DNA of 64,000 bases from M3007 sp964646615 (lineage in GTDB: Bacteria > Bacteroidota > Bacteroidia > Chitinophagales > Saprospiraceae), in assembly GCA_964646615.1 (NCBI GenBank), contig CAZYEV010000009.1, positions 46,306-110,305 of the forward strand. The letters are read 5' to 3'. The notes below the pieces were generated by a model, which searched no databases, was not told where the DNA came from, and saw only the letters and a program-made list of their open reading frames with translations. This document shows, piece by piece, positions 46,481 through 54,198 of this stretch; the first letter of the stretch is position 1, and every line of letters starts with the position of its first letter. Position numbers and translations under genes: made by a program.

Positions 46481-47176
46481 TTAGATTTTAATGGACTTGG
46501 GATCTACGGCAATGCCGGGGCTCATCGTGCTGGCCACTGCGATGGTTTTCATATACGTGCCTTTGGCGCTGGCCGGCTTCATGCGTACGAGGGTGCTGAT
46601 GAGTTCAAAAGCGTTCTCGGTCAGCTGCTCCGGTGTGAACGATACGCGGCCAACAGAGGCGTGCACGATACCGAATTTGTCCACGCGGAAGGCAATTTTA
46701 CCCTTTTTGACTTCCTGAACGGCAGCGGCAATATCGTTGGTAACGGTGCCTGTCTTGGGGTTGGGCATCAGGCCGCGCGGGCCTAAGATGCGGGCCACTT
46801 TACCCAGCTGAGCCATGACGTTAGGCGTGGCAATGACCACGTCCACATCCATCCAGCCTTCCGTAACTTTTTGGATGTACTCTTCCAGACCTACATGGTC
46901 AGCGCCTGCGGCTTTAGCTTCTTCGGCTTTGTCAGGCGTGCAAAAGACGAGTACGCGCTTTGTTTTACCGGTGCCATGCGGAAGCGAGACCGTTCCGCGC
47001 AGTGCCTGATCGGCCTTGCGCGGGTCAATGCCCAGACGCACGTGTAAGTCTACGGAGGCATCGAACTTCGCCGTGTTGACCTCTTTGACTAAGGACATGG
47101 CCTCCGGAAGGGTGTACTCTTTGTTTTTGTCCACCTTGCCTTCAACGGCTCGGCGTTTCTTGGTAAGCTTTTTCAT
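46481..47176 (-). CDS. rplA: Ribosomal protein uL1
   Basis: This protein of 231 residues binds 23S rRNA at the L1 stalk. LHVRLGIDPRKADQALRGTV and GPRGLMPNPKTGTVT are the rRNA-contact signatures of the family. In many bacteria L1 also represses its own operon by binding the rplK leader. It lies 73 bases after rplK. Confidence 0.97.
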   Translation of the reverse strand: MKKLTKKRRAVEGKVDKNKEYTLPEAMSLVKEVNTAKFDASVDLHVRLGIDPRKADQALRGTVSLPHGTGKTKRVLVFCTPDKAEEAKAAGADHVGLEEYIQKVTEGWMDVDVVIATPNVMAQLGKVARILGPRGLMPNPKTGTVTNDIAAAVQEVKKGKIAFRVDKFGIVHASVGRVSFTPEQLTENAFELISTLVRMKPASAKGTYMKTIAVASTMSPGIAVDPKSIKI

Positions 47177-47249
47177 GATGAAACAATTTAAAGGTCAAGC
47201 ATTTCGGATGGGCCGAAACTCCCTTTAGTAAGTGATGTGTGTGGTAGGG

Positions 47250-47702
47250 CTACTGCTGTTGCCAGGGGGGCGTGCCTTCTACAGTGATGCCCATACTGCG
47301 AGCCGTGCCTGCCACCATTTTCATGGCCGACTCGATGGTGAAGCAGTTTAGATCCGGCATTTTGCTTTCTGCGATGGCGCGCACCTGGTCCCAGGTTACG
47401 GAGCCAACCTTTTTGCGGTTGGGCTGCGGAGAGCCCTGTCCTGGCTTGAGACCTGCCGCCTCAAACAGTTGGGCAGCGGCCGGCGGCGTTTTGATGACAA
47501 AGTCGAACGTTTTGTCCTTGTACACCGATACCACAACCGGCAACACCTTACCCTGTTGATCTTGCGTCTGGGCGTTAAAACGCTTGCAGAACTCCATGAT
47601 GTTGACACCCTTGGAACCCAAAGCCGGGCCAATGGGCGGTGCCGGGTTTGCCTGGCCACCTTTCACCTGAAGTTTGATATAAAATTCGACTTCTTTTGCC
47701 AT
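47250..47702 (-). CDS. rplK: Ribosomal protein uL11
   Basis: This protein of 150 residues binds the GTPase-associated centre of 23S rRNA. QVKGGQANPAPPIGPALGS carries the conserved proline-rich N-domain, and KTPPAAAQLFEAAG the middle. It is slightly longer than the usual 141, with a C-terminal extension ending PPWQQQ. The hairpin at 47778-47794 lies in its leader. Confidence 0.97.
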   Translation of the reverse strand: MAKEVEFYIKLQVKGGQANPAPPIGPALGSKGVNIMEFCKRFNAQTQDQQGKVLPVVVSVYKDKTFDFVIKTPPAAAQLFEAAGLKPGQGSPQPNRKKVGSVTWDQVRAIAESKMPDLNCFTIESAMKMVAGTARSMGITVEGTPPWQQQ

Positions 47703-47777
47703 AAGTGCTTTGAAAACAACTCGTTGTAGAGAATGTATGGGTACAACCGGCGTGCGTTTTTTAGAGGGAAGCGTGCC

Positions 47778-47794
47778 CGCCCCACAAAGGGGCG
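47778..47794 (-). promoter_or_regulatory. GC-rich hairpin in the nusG-rplK gap
   Basis: CGCCCC-ACAAA-GGGGCG forms a perfect 6-base-pair stem in the 109-base gap after nusG. It could be a processing site or part of an L1-binding leader. The sequence alone does not decide. Confidence 0.4.
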
Positions 47795-47811
47795 AGCCTC
47801 ACAAAAACGGC

Positions 47812-48411
47812 TCAGCTGATTTTTTCTACTTGTAAGAAGCTTAACATGACTTCGGTGCCACGGCCAAAGATTTTGACGATGACCTTCAGTTTGCGCTTTT
47901 CCTCGTTGACCTCCTTGATTTCGCCAATAAAGTCGGTGAACGGGCCATCTATGATTTTCACCGTTTCACCCACGATAAACGGCTCGGCAATGGTTTCGCC
48001 GGACGATAGGCTTTCATCAGCAATACCCAGTAGCCGATTGGCCTCTGCTTGGGTCATGGGCGTTGGATTGTCCTTGCCCAGAAAATAGACCACGTTGGGC
48101 ATTTCGCTGATGGTCTTGACGACATCGCCGTGCAGGCGGGTGTTCAGTGCTTCTACTAAAACGTACCCCGGAAGAAGGTTGCGTTCTTGAGCCACTTTCT
48201 TGCCGGAGCGAATTTTGTACACTTTCTCGGTCGGAACGACGACTTGAAAAATAAAATCCTTCCAATTGGAGCGCTCTATTTCCAATTCGATGCGCTCTTT
48301 AATCTTCTTTTCGTGGCCGCTGATGACGCGCAAGGCATACCAGCGTCGTTCGGGTACGACGGGTTTAGGCTCTTCAGCGACTTCTTCCTTTTCTTTTTTG
48401 CTCTTAGCCAT
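47812..48411 (-). CDS. nusG: Transcription elongation/termination factor NusG
   Basis: This protein of 199 residues couples RNA polymerase to ribosomes or Rho. The N-terminal NGN domain has RRWYALRVISGHEKKIKERIE and NLLPGYVLVEA. The C-terminal KOW domain has VGETVKIIDGPFTDFIGEI. A Lys/Glu-rich segment of ~25 residues precedes the NGN domain. ATG 48411 was chosen because MAKSKKEKEE leads straight into it; the long reading upstream runs through secE and the tRNA. Confidence 0.96.
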   Translation of the reverse strand: MAKSKKEKEEVAEEPKPVVPERRWYALRVISGHEKKIKERIELEIERSNWKDFIFQVVVPTEKVYKIRSGKKVAQERNLLPGYVLVEALNTRLHGDVVKTISEMPNVVYFLGKDNPTPMTQAEANRLLGIADESLSSGETIAEPFIVGETVKIIDGPFTDFIGEIKEVNEEKRKLKVIVKIFGRGTEVMLSFLQVEKIS

Positions 48412-48449
48412 AAAGAATACCGGAGGATTTTCCTCCTGTATGGGAGGCA

Positions 48450-48641
48450 TCAAAAGACGCCGTAGATATTTTTGAAGGTGAGGCTGCAGGCTACGTCCAT
48501 CAAGAAAATGAGGAGGGCCAAAATCACGGAGGTAACCAGCACAACGATAGTGCTTTCTTGCAGCTGAGCCATGGTGGGCCAGGTAACATGCTCCATGAGC
48601 TCCTGATAACTTTCTTTCAAATAGAGCGTAACCTTCTCCAT
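48450..48641 (-). CDS. secE: Preprotein translocase subunit SecE
   Basis: This small membrane protein (63 residues) is the short single-span type of SecE. An amphipathic start MEKVTLYLKESYQELM is followed by the conserved HVTWPTMAQLQES and one membrane helix (about 32-50). It partners SecY in the translocon. The gene order tRNA-Trp, secE, nusG is the classic one. Confidence 0.95.
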   Translation of the reverse strand: MEKVTLYLKESYQELMEHVTWPTMAQLQESTIVVLVTSVILALLIFLMDVACSLTFKNIYGVF

Positions 48642-48695
48642 TCCTTGCTGAGTCTTTAAAAACGTTGGTGGGAGGCTTCCCTGATTTTGAGGATG

Positions 48696-48768
48696 CAGGG
48701 GCAGCAGGACTCGAACCCGCAGCCTGCGGTTTTGGAGACCGCCGCTCTACCAATTGAGCTATACCCCT
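48696..48768 (-). tRNA. tRNA-Trp (CCA)
   Basis: A complete cloverleaf of 73 bases reads from AGGGGTA to TGCCCCT plus discriminator G. The anticodon stem GCGGT/ACCGC encloses the loop CTCCAAA, giving anticodon CCA. The T-arm GGTTCGAGTCC is normal. CCA is not encoded. Confidence 0.96.
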
Positions 48769-48775
48769 TAGAAGG

Positions 48776-48836
48776 AAGAGCGCGAAGGGAGCAAATAAGG
48801 ACTTGCAATGCTTACTGGCTTCGGCTTCGCGCTCTT
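48776..48836 (-). promoter_or_regulatory. Long-stem hairpin between tuf and tRNA-Trp
   Basis: AAGAGCGCGAAG (48776-48787) and CTTCGCGCTCTT (48825-48836) form a perfect 12-base-pair stem closing a 37-base loop. It starts 8 bases upstream of the tRNA 5' end and has no U-tract, so an RNase cleavage site that separates the tuf mRNA from the tRNA is the simplest reading. Confidence 0.6.
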
Positions 48837-48848
48837 TTGGGTGTGTTA

Positions 48849-50045
48849 TTAGTCCAGAATTTCCGTTACCTGACCGGCGCCGACGGTACGGCCACCTTCG
48901 CGGATAGCGAAGCGGAGACCCGGCTCCATGGCGATGGAGCTGTGGAGCGTTACTTCAAACTCCACGTTGTCGCCAGGCATCACCATCTCAATGTTGGGCG
49001 GCAGTTTCACGTCGCCCGTTACGTCTGTGGTACGGAAGTAGAACTGCGGACGATAGCCCGTGAAGAACGGCGTGTGGCGGCCACCTTCCTCTTTGGAAAG
49101 GACGTACACCGAGCACTTAAAGCGCTTGTGCGGCTTAACGCTGCCGGGTTTGCAAATCACCATGCCGCGCTTGATTTCGTGCTTTTCGATACCGCGCAGC
49201 AGCAGACCCGCGTTGTCGCCCGCTTGACCGCGGTCGAGGATTTTGCGGAACATTTCTACACCCGTTACCGTGGAGGTCTTGGGCTTTTCGCCGTCTTTCA
49301 TCAGACCGACGATTTCGACCGGGTCGTTCACGTTGATGACGCCGCGCTCGATACGGCCCGTGGCTACAGTACCGCGACCGGTGATCGTGAACACGTCTTC
49401 GACCGGCATCAGGAAGGGCTTGTCCACTTCGCGCATGGGCTCCGGAATGTCGCGGTCGCAGGCGGCCATGAGTTCTTCAATGCTTTTCATAGCTTCCGGA
49501 TCGCCTTCCAGCGCCTTGAGGGCCGAGCCACGGATAACGCTGGCGTTGTCGCCGTCGAACTTATAGGTGCTAAGCAGTTCGCGGACTTCCATCTCGACGA
49601 GCTCCAACATTTCGGGGTCGTCCACTAAGTCCACCTTATTGATAAACACCACGATACGCGGAACGCCTACCTGGCGAGCCAGCAGGATGTGTTCGCGGGT
49701 TTGAGGCATCGGACCATCCGTTGCAGCCACCACCAGAATAGCACCGTCCATCTGAGCGGCGCCCGTGATCATGTTCTTCACGTAGTCGGCGTGGCCCGGG
49801 CAGTCCACGTGTGCGTAGTGGCGGTTTTCCGTCTCATACTCCACGTGAGCTGTGTTAATGGTGATACCGCGCTCTTTCTCTTCCGGTGCGGCGTCAATGG
49901 AGGCGTAGTCCATCTTCTTAGCGAGACCTTTCTGAGAAAGCACGTACGTGATGGCGGAAGTCAGCGTCGTCTTACCGTGGTCCACGTGGCCAATCGTCCC
50001 GATGTTGACGTGGGGTTTGGTGCGAACAAATGTATCTTTTGCCAT
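48849..50045 (-). CDS. tuf: Elongation factor Tu
   Basis: This GTPase of 398 residues brings aminoacyl-tRNA to the ribosome. GHVDHGKTT (19-27) is G1, RGITINTAHVEYE includes G2, DCPGHADYVKNM is G3, NKVD is G4. The domain 2/3 signatures (GRGTVATGRIERG, EEGGRHTPFF) are intact. It sits between four tRNA genes and tRNA-Trp, the same order as tufB in E. coli. Confidence 0.98.
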   Translation of the reverse strand: MAKDTFVRTKPHVNIGTIGHVDHGKTTLTSAITYVLSQKGLAKKMDYASIDAAPEEKERGITINTAHVEYETENRHYAHVDCPGHADYVKNMITGAAQMDGAILVVAATDGPMPQTREHILLARQVGVPRIVVFINKVDLVDDPEMLELVEMEVRELLSTYKFDGDNASVIRGSALKALEGDPEAMKSIEELMAACDRDIPEPMREVDKPFLMPVEDVFTITGRGTVATGRIERGVINVNDPVEIVGLMKDGEKPKTSTVTGVEMFRKILDRGQAGDNAGLLLRGIEKHEIKRGMVICKPGSVKPHKRFKCSVYVLSKEEGGRHTPFFTGYRPQFYFRTTDVTGDVKLPPNIEMVMPGDNVEFEVTLHSSIAMEPGLRFAIREGGRTVGAGQVTEILD

Positions 50046-50168
50046 TGGTTTAGACTAAAAAATGTTTGAACAAATTGTTTGTTTAGTTAACGTTCACCAA
50101 AGCGTTTTTGCCTGTTACACAGGATTTTTAAACTAAAAAATTGCGGTGAGTCTTTTCTCGCCTTCGAA

Positions 50169-50183
50169 GGCGGCACAGCCGCC
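50169..50183 (-). promoter_or_regulatory. Small GC-rich hairpin in the tuf leader
   Basis: GGCGGC-ACA-GCCGCC forms a perfect 6-base-pair stem in the 178-base spacer between tRNA-Thr(GGT) and tuf. A processing or folding role is possible. No other element was seen in this spacer. Confidence 0.35.
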
Positions 50184-50223
50184 CTGGAGAGGGCAAACAG
50201 ATTAGCGGGCAGATAAAAAACGG

Positions 50224-50295
<72 letters not shown>

Positions 50296-50330
50296 AATAC
50301 GAAGAACGCATCGCTTTTTCTTCGTTGAGG

Positions 50331-50403
<73 letters not shown>

Positions 50404-50420
50404 AAAACTCAAGAGAGCTG

Positions 50421-50504
50421 TGGGGGTGGTGGGATTCGAACCTACTCAGCTGTGAAGCACCAGATTTACAGTCTGGCCCGGCTCTCCAACTCCGGGGCAC
50501 CCCC
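50421..50504 (-). tRNA. tRNA-Tyr (GTA)
   Basis: A class II tRNA of 84 bases with a long variable arm. The acceptor is GGGGGTG/CACCCCC, and the anticodon stem CCAGA/TCTGG with loop CTGTAAA gives GTA. Confidence 0.96.
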
Positions 50505-50524
50505 AAAGGTTTCTCTCTTTGATG

Positions 50525-50597
50525 AGCCAGTAGAGGGACTCGAACCCCCGACCAGCTGATTACAAATCAGCTGCTCTACCAACTGAGCTATACTGGC
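50525..50597 (-). tRNA. tRNA-Thr (TGT)
   Basis: A cloverleaf of 73 bases has acceptor GCCAGTA/TACTGGC. The anticodon stem GCTGA/TCAGC with loop TTTGTAA gives TGT. It is the first gene after the promoter at 50693. Confidence 0.96.
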
Positions 50598-50692
50598 CGA
50601 TTTATTAGCCCCTACAGGCCCTGAAAAGAGAAAAAAAACTCAAGGAACGCACTTTTGCGGCGCCGAAAACAGGCCTCTCGCAAAAGCGTGTG

Positions 50693-50700
50693 CAAAGGTA
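50693..50700 (-). promoter_or_regulatory. -7 element TACCTTTG at the head of the tRNA-tuf-rpo block
   Basis: The minus-strand TACCTTTG lies about 95 bases before the first tRNA. A T-rich stretch (TTTTTTG) lies roughly 16 bases further upstream and may supply the -33 TTTG. This is the only clear start signal upstream of the block. Confidence 0.6.
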
Positions 50701-50802
50701 AGGCGACATTCGAAACCAAAAAATCTTTTTTCAAAAAAAACTTGAGCGTCCTCCAAATTTCTGTTACTTGGCCGCCCCTTACGTCGGCGACCTACCAAAG
50801 AT

Positions 50803-51447
50803 ATGTTTGACTCGGATGCATCCAGACGCCTGCTGGCCTATTGTCAGGCGCATTCTACGCCTCCAGACCCCCTTCTAAACGAATTGGAGCGGCATACGTA
50901 TTTGCACACCTTGCACCCGCAAATGCTCAGTGGCCCCCTCCAAGGCCGCTTCCTGATGCTCATCAGCCAGATCATGCGCCCTCGGCGCATCCTGGAGGTG
51001 GGGGCCTTCACCGGCTATAGCGCGCTTTGCTTAGCCAAAGGCCTGACCGAAGATGGCGTGCTGCATACCATCGAGGTAAACGACGAACTGCGCGATATCC
51101 TGGAGACCTTTGTGCAAAGGGCCAACCTGCAGCAGCAAATCGTGTTGCACGTGGGCGATGCGGCGGAGATCATCCCGGCGCTGGAGGAGACGTTTGACCT
51201 GGTTTTTCTGGATGCCGGCAAGATGGACTACCTCAGGCATTATGAACTGGCCTTGCCCAAATTGCGAGCGGGCGGATTGCTGCTGGCCGATAATGTCCTG
51301 TGGAGTGGAAAAACGCTCTTCGATCCGGAAGATGAGACAGCCCGGGCCTTGCATGCCTTCAATGAGTACGTGCAAGCCGACGACAGGGTGGAAAACCTCC
51401 TCCTTCCGTTGCGAGATGGGCTGATGTTGGTACGCAAGAAACCGTAA
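50803..51447 (+). CDS. SAM-dependent O-methyltransferase (COMT-like family 3)
   Basis: This protein of 214 residues resembles the bacterial O-methyltransferase family related to caffeoyl-CoA and catechol O-methyltransferases. The SAM site is RRILEVGAFTGYSAL (about 60-74). The metal/SAM region is DLVFLDAGKMDYLRHYELALP (about 130-150, first 20 residues typical), and LLADNVLWSGKT supplies the Asp-Asn pair. The acceptor is unknown. ATG 50803 starts directly before the fold. It is divergent from the tRNA cluster and precedes the BatD-like gene by 39 bases. Confidence 0.88.
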   Translation: MFDSDASRRLLAYCQAHSTPPDPLLNELERHTYLHTLHPQMLSGPLQGRFLMLISQIMRPRRILEVGAFTGYSALCLAKGLTEDGVLHTIEVNDELRDILETFVQRANLQQQIVLHVGDAAEIIPALEETFDLVFLDAGKMDYLRHYELALPKLRAGGLLLADNVLWSGKTLFDPEDETARALHAFNEYVQADDRVENLLLPLRDGLMLVRKKP

Positions 51448-51486
51448 GGGAGCTTAACGAAGGAAGAATGCGACCTTTGTCGCGTC

Positions 51487-52443
51487 ATGGACGCATCGTC
51501 TTTCCAATGGCCTTTGTGGGCAGCGCTTTTATTGACCTTTTTCTTTTCGCCGATTTCCTCTGCAGTGGCGCAAATGGAAGGGGAGGTGTCCGTCGTGTAC
51601 GACTCCAGTGCAATAGAGACGGGTGAGCCGTTCAGGGTGTACCTGCGAATCACGCCCGTTACCGTTCATCCGGTGGCCACCGACCTTTCGCCGTGGTTAG
51701 AACGCATCCCACAGGAAAACTTGCTGTCGCAAACGCCGTGGGAGCGCCAAGGCCAGGAATGGGGGCAGTCGCTGACGCTTATTTTTTTTGAGGCGGGCGA
51801 AATGGACCTGCCGCCGCTGCCGATAGTATTGCTTCAGGGGGATACGCTCTGGACGGGGCCAGTGCGTCTGAGTGTTTTCCCAACGCCGACGCCTGACGAA
51901 GAAGCGGCTTGGAAAGACATTAAAAACTTGTGGCCTACCCCAGTCCAGTGGTGGGAGCGCTGGGGCTGGTTGGTGGTGGCTGGTGTGGGGCTTCTCATCA
52001 CAGGTGTGGTCGTTTACTGGCTGTTGTCGCGGCGGCCTCGTGTCGTTCGCAAGCAGGTGCGCTCTCCACACATATGGGCACTGGAGCAGCTGGGTGCTCT
52101 GGAACAGCGGCGCTTGTGGGCGCGTGGCGAAGTGAAGGCTTACTACACGGAACTTTCCAGGATTATGCGTGAATATCTGGAGCAGCAGTACGGCTTTCCT
52201 GCACTGGAGTCGAGTACCGAGGAGGTATTGCACCATTGCCACAAGCACGCGCTTCCATCGCAACTGCTGCCGGCGCTGGAGGAGCTGCTTCGTTGGTGCG
52301 ACCTGGTCAAATTTGCGCGGGCTACGCCGCCCGAGTACTATCACGCTCAGGCCATGCGGGAAGCGCGGCGTGTCGTTGAGCAGACGGCACTGGCCCATGC
52401 TTCAACCTCGGAAGAGATTTCCTCAAACCCTGAACCGCTTTAA
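51487..52443 (+). CDS. BatD-like/DUF4381-like membrane protein
   Basis: This protein of 318 residues has a signal peptide (cleavage near SSAVAQ), a beta-rich periplasmic domain of ~120 residues, one membrane helix (about 159-180, WLVVAGVGLLITGVVVYWLL) and a cytoplasmic helical tail with YYTELSRIMREYLEQQYG. This plan fits the small Bat-operon or DUF4381-type partner that commonly precedes BatA. In the Bat/MoxR systems such proteins and von Willebrand proteins aid envelope stress tolerance or enzyme maturation. No MoxR ATPase or DUF58 gene is in the window upstream. The neighbouring BatA-like gene starts 4 bases later. Confidence 0.7.
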   Translation: MDASSFQWPLWAALLLTFFFSPISSAVAQMEGEVSVVYDSSAIETGEPFRVYLRITPVTVHPVATDLSPWLERIPQENLLSQTPWERQGQEWGQSLTLIFFEAGEMDLPPLPIVLLQGDTLWTGPVRLSVFPTPTPDEEAAWKDIKNLWPTPVQWWERWGWLVVAGVGLLITGVVVYWLLSRRPRVVRKQVRSPHIWALEQLGALEQRRLWARGEVKAYYTELSRIMREYLEQQYGFPALESSTEEVLHHCHKHALPSQLLPALEELLRWCDLVKFARATPPEYYHAQAMREARRVVEQTALAHASTSEEISSNPEPL

Positions 52444-52447
52444 CCCG

Positions 52448-53440
52448 ATGATATCCTTCGCGCAACCGTGGGCGCTCCTGCTGCTTGCTGTCCCGCTCTG
52501 GCTGGCCTACCGATGGTGGAAACGCGATCGTCCGGCGCGTTTGTCCTTTCTGATGCCGGAGCTGAGGGCGCTTTCGGCGGGCAACAGCTGGCGTGCCTCT
52601 GCGATAGGTGGGCTATCGGCATTACCCATCATCGCCCTGAGCCTTTTAGCCATAGCACTGGCGCGTCCGCAGCGGCATTGGCAGGAGCAAAAGATCAAAG
52701 CCGATGCCGTAGATATTGTGCTGGCTATTGACGTATCGCCCAGCATGCTCAGTCGGGATTTTGAGCCCGACCGCCTTTCAGTGGCGCTGGAAGTGGCCCG
52801 GCGTTTTGTGCGCAAGCGCGCTACGGACAGGTTGGGTGTGGTGCTCTTTTCGGCCGAAGCCTTCACCCTCTGCCCGCTTACGACCGACCGCGACTTGGTG
52901 CAAGAACTTTTGAAACAGGTGCAGGTGGGGCGCCTCGAAGACGGCACGGCCATCGGTATGGGGCTGGCTACGGCCGTGAACCGCCTCAAAGATAGCCCTT
53001 CCAAAAGCAAAGTCATTGTGCTGCTGACCGATGGAGAAAACAATGCCGGCTACATCACACCGCTCATGGCAGCCGAAATGGCGCAACTTTTCGGTATCCG
53101 AGTCTATGCCATTGGCATCGGTACGACCGGCATTGTGCTTTCGCCCGTCGTGCGAAACCCGGATGGCACCTATCAGTATGCGCCTCGACAGACGTCGTTC
53201 GATACGGAATTGCTGGAGGAAATTGCCGCCACGACGAAGGGCAAATTTTACCGGGCCTGGACGGAAAAGGAACTAACCGACATTTACGACGAGATTGACC
53301 GCCTGGAAAAGACGCGCGTAGAGGTAACGGTCGTGCGCCGGACGGCGGAGTACTTTCCCGTCCTGTTGCTCGTTGTGCTGGCCATTCTGGGCTTAGAGAT
53401 TGTCGCTCGTTGGGCTGGGCTTCGCTCGCTCACTCAGTAG
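52448..53440 (+). CDS. batA: BatA-like von Willebrand factor A membrane protein
   Basis: This protein of 330 residues has two N-terminal membrane helices (about 8-23 and 52-73), a VWA domain with a complete DxSxS MIDAS motif in AIDVSPSML (93-101), and one C-terminal membrane helix. LLTDGENNAGYITP supplies the MIDAS Asp. It matches BatA of the Bacteroidota aerotolerance (Bat) operon. It starts 4 bases after the BatD-like gene. The last 48 bases are antisense to the 3' part of truC. Confidence 0.85.
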   Translation: MISFAQPWALLLLAVPLWLAYRWWKRDRPARLSFLMPELRALSAGNSWRASAIGGLSALPIIALSLLAIALARPQRHWQEQKIKADAVDIVLAIDVSPSMLSRDFEPDRLSVALEVARRFVRKRATDRLGVVLFSAEAFTLCPLTTDRDLVQELLKQVQVGRLEDGTAIGMGLATAVNRLKDSPSKSKVIVLLTDGENNAGYITPLMAAEMAQLFGIRVYAIGIGTTGIVLSPVVRNPDGTYQYAPRQTSFDTELLEEIAATTKGKFYRAWTEKELTDIYDEIDRLEKTRVEVTVVRRTAEYFPVLLLVVLAILGLEIVARWAGLRSLTQ

Positions 53441-54148
53441 GTCTATTTCCGCCGGATGTAGCGACAGGTATTCTAATGCGCGCTGGAAGGTTTCCTCGAT
53501 GGGCGCCTCGATGCGGATGGTCGTGCCTTGTGTTGGGTGCTCAAAGGTCAGGCGCCAGGCGTGGAGGAGCAGGCGGCTGATGCCCAATACTTCCTAGAAG
53601 AAGCGGTTGTGTTTGTTATCGCCGTAGCGTCTGTCGCCGATGATGGGGTGGCGCAGGTGGGCGAAATGGCGGCGGATCTGGTGCCAGCGGCCCGTTTGTG
53701 GCTGCACAAGTGTCAGCGAGAAGCGGGCGGTGGCGTGTCGGTTGCCGATGGGCCAGGGCATTTCGCTGCGCGCCAGGGTGCGGTAGGCCGTTTGGGCAGG
53801 TTGGCGCGGTGCTTGCGGCTGCTCGGGCGAGCCGAGCGGGTAGTCTATGAGGCCGTCATCGGCTGTCCAGCCTCGGACGATAGCTAAATAGGTTTTTTGC
53901 ACCTGCCGCTGCTCAAACATGGGGCCCAGGTGGCTGGCTGCTTGTTTGCTTTTGGCCCAAATCAACACGCCCGAGGTGGCGCGGTCGAGGCGATGTATGG
54001 GATAGACACGGCGCCGGAGTTGCCGTCGCAATTGCTGTAATAAAAAAGAGGTGTCCTCGCTGATGCCAGTGCGGTGTACCAGCACGCCGCAGGGTTTGTC
54101 AATAGCAATGTAGTCTTCGTCTTCGTAGAGTATGGTGAGTGGCTCCAT
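53393..54148 (-). pseudogene. truC: tRNA pseudouridine(65) synthase TruC interrupted by an in-frame TAG
   Basis: The frame from ATG 54148 encodes a normal RluA-family TruC: HRLDRATSG (52-60) has the catalytic Asp55, and RWHQIRRHFAHLRHPIIGD is the second family block. After NKHNRFF (residue 184) a TAG stands at 53594-53596. The same frame then continues with EVLGISRLLLHAWRLTFEHP, which is the conserved C-terminal part of TruC, up to a stop at 53393. The whole would be 251 residues, the usual length. Only one base change would be needed to restore it. It is either a recent nonsense mutation, suppressed/read-through, or a sequencing error. Confidence 0.85.
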
Positions 54149-54198
54149 ATCCGCAGAGGCCTCTGAGCAATTGGGTGAGAGGGACGGGCTTCGGCGTT

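Noticed and set aside
48412..48753. N-terminal extension of NusG
   Set aside because: This reading passes through secE in another frame and the tRNA-Trp gene, so it cannot be the true start.
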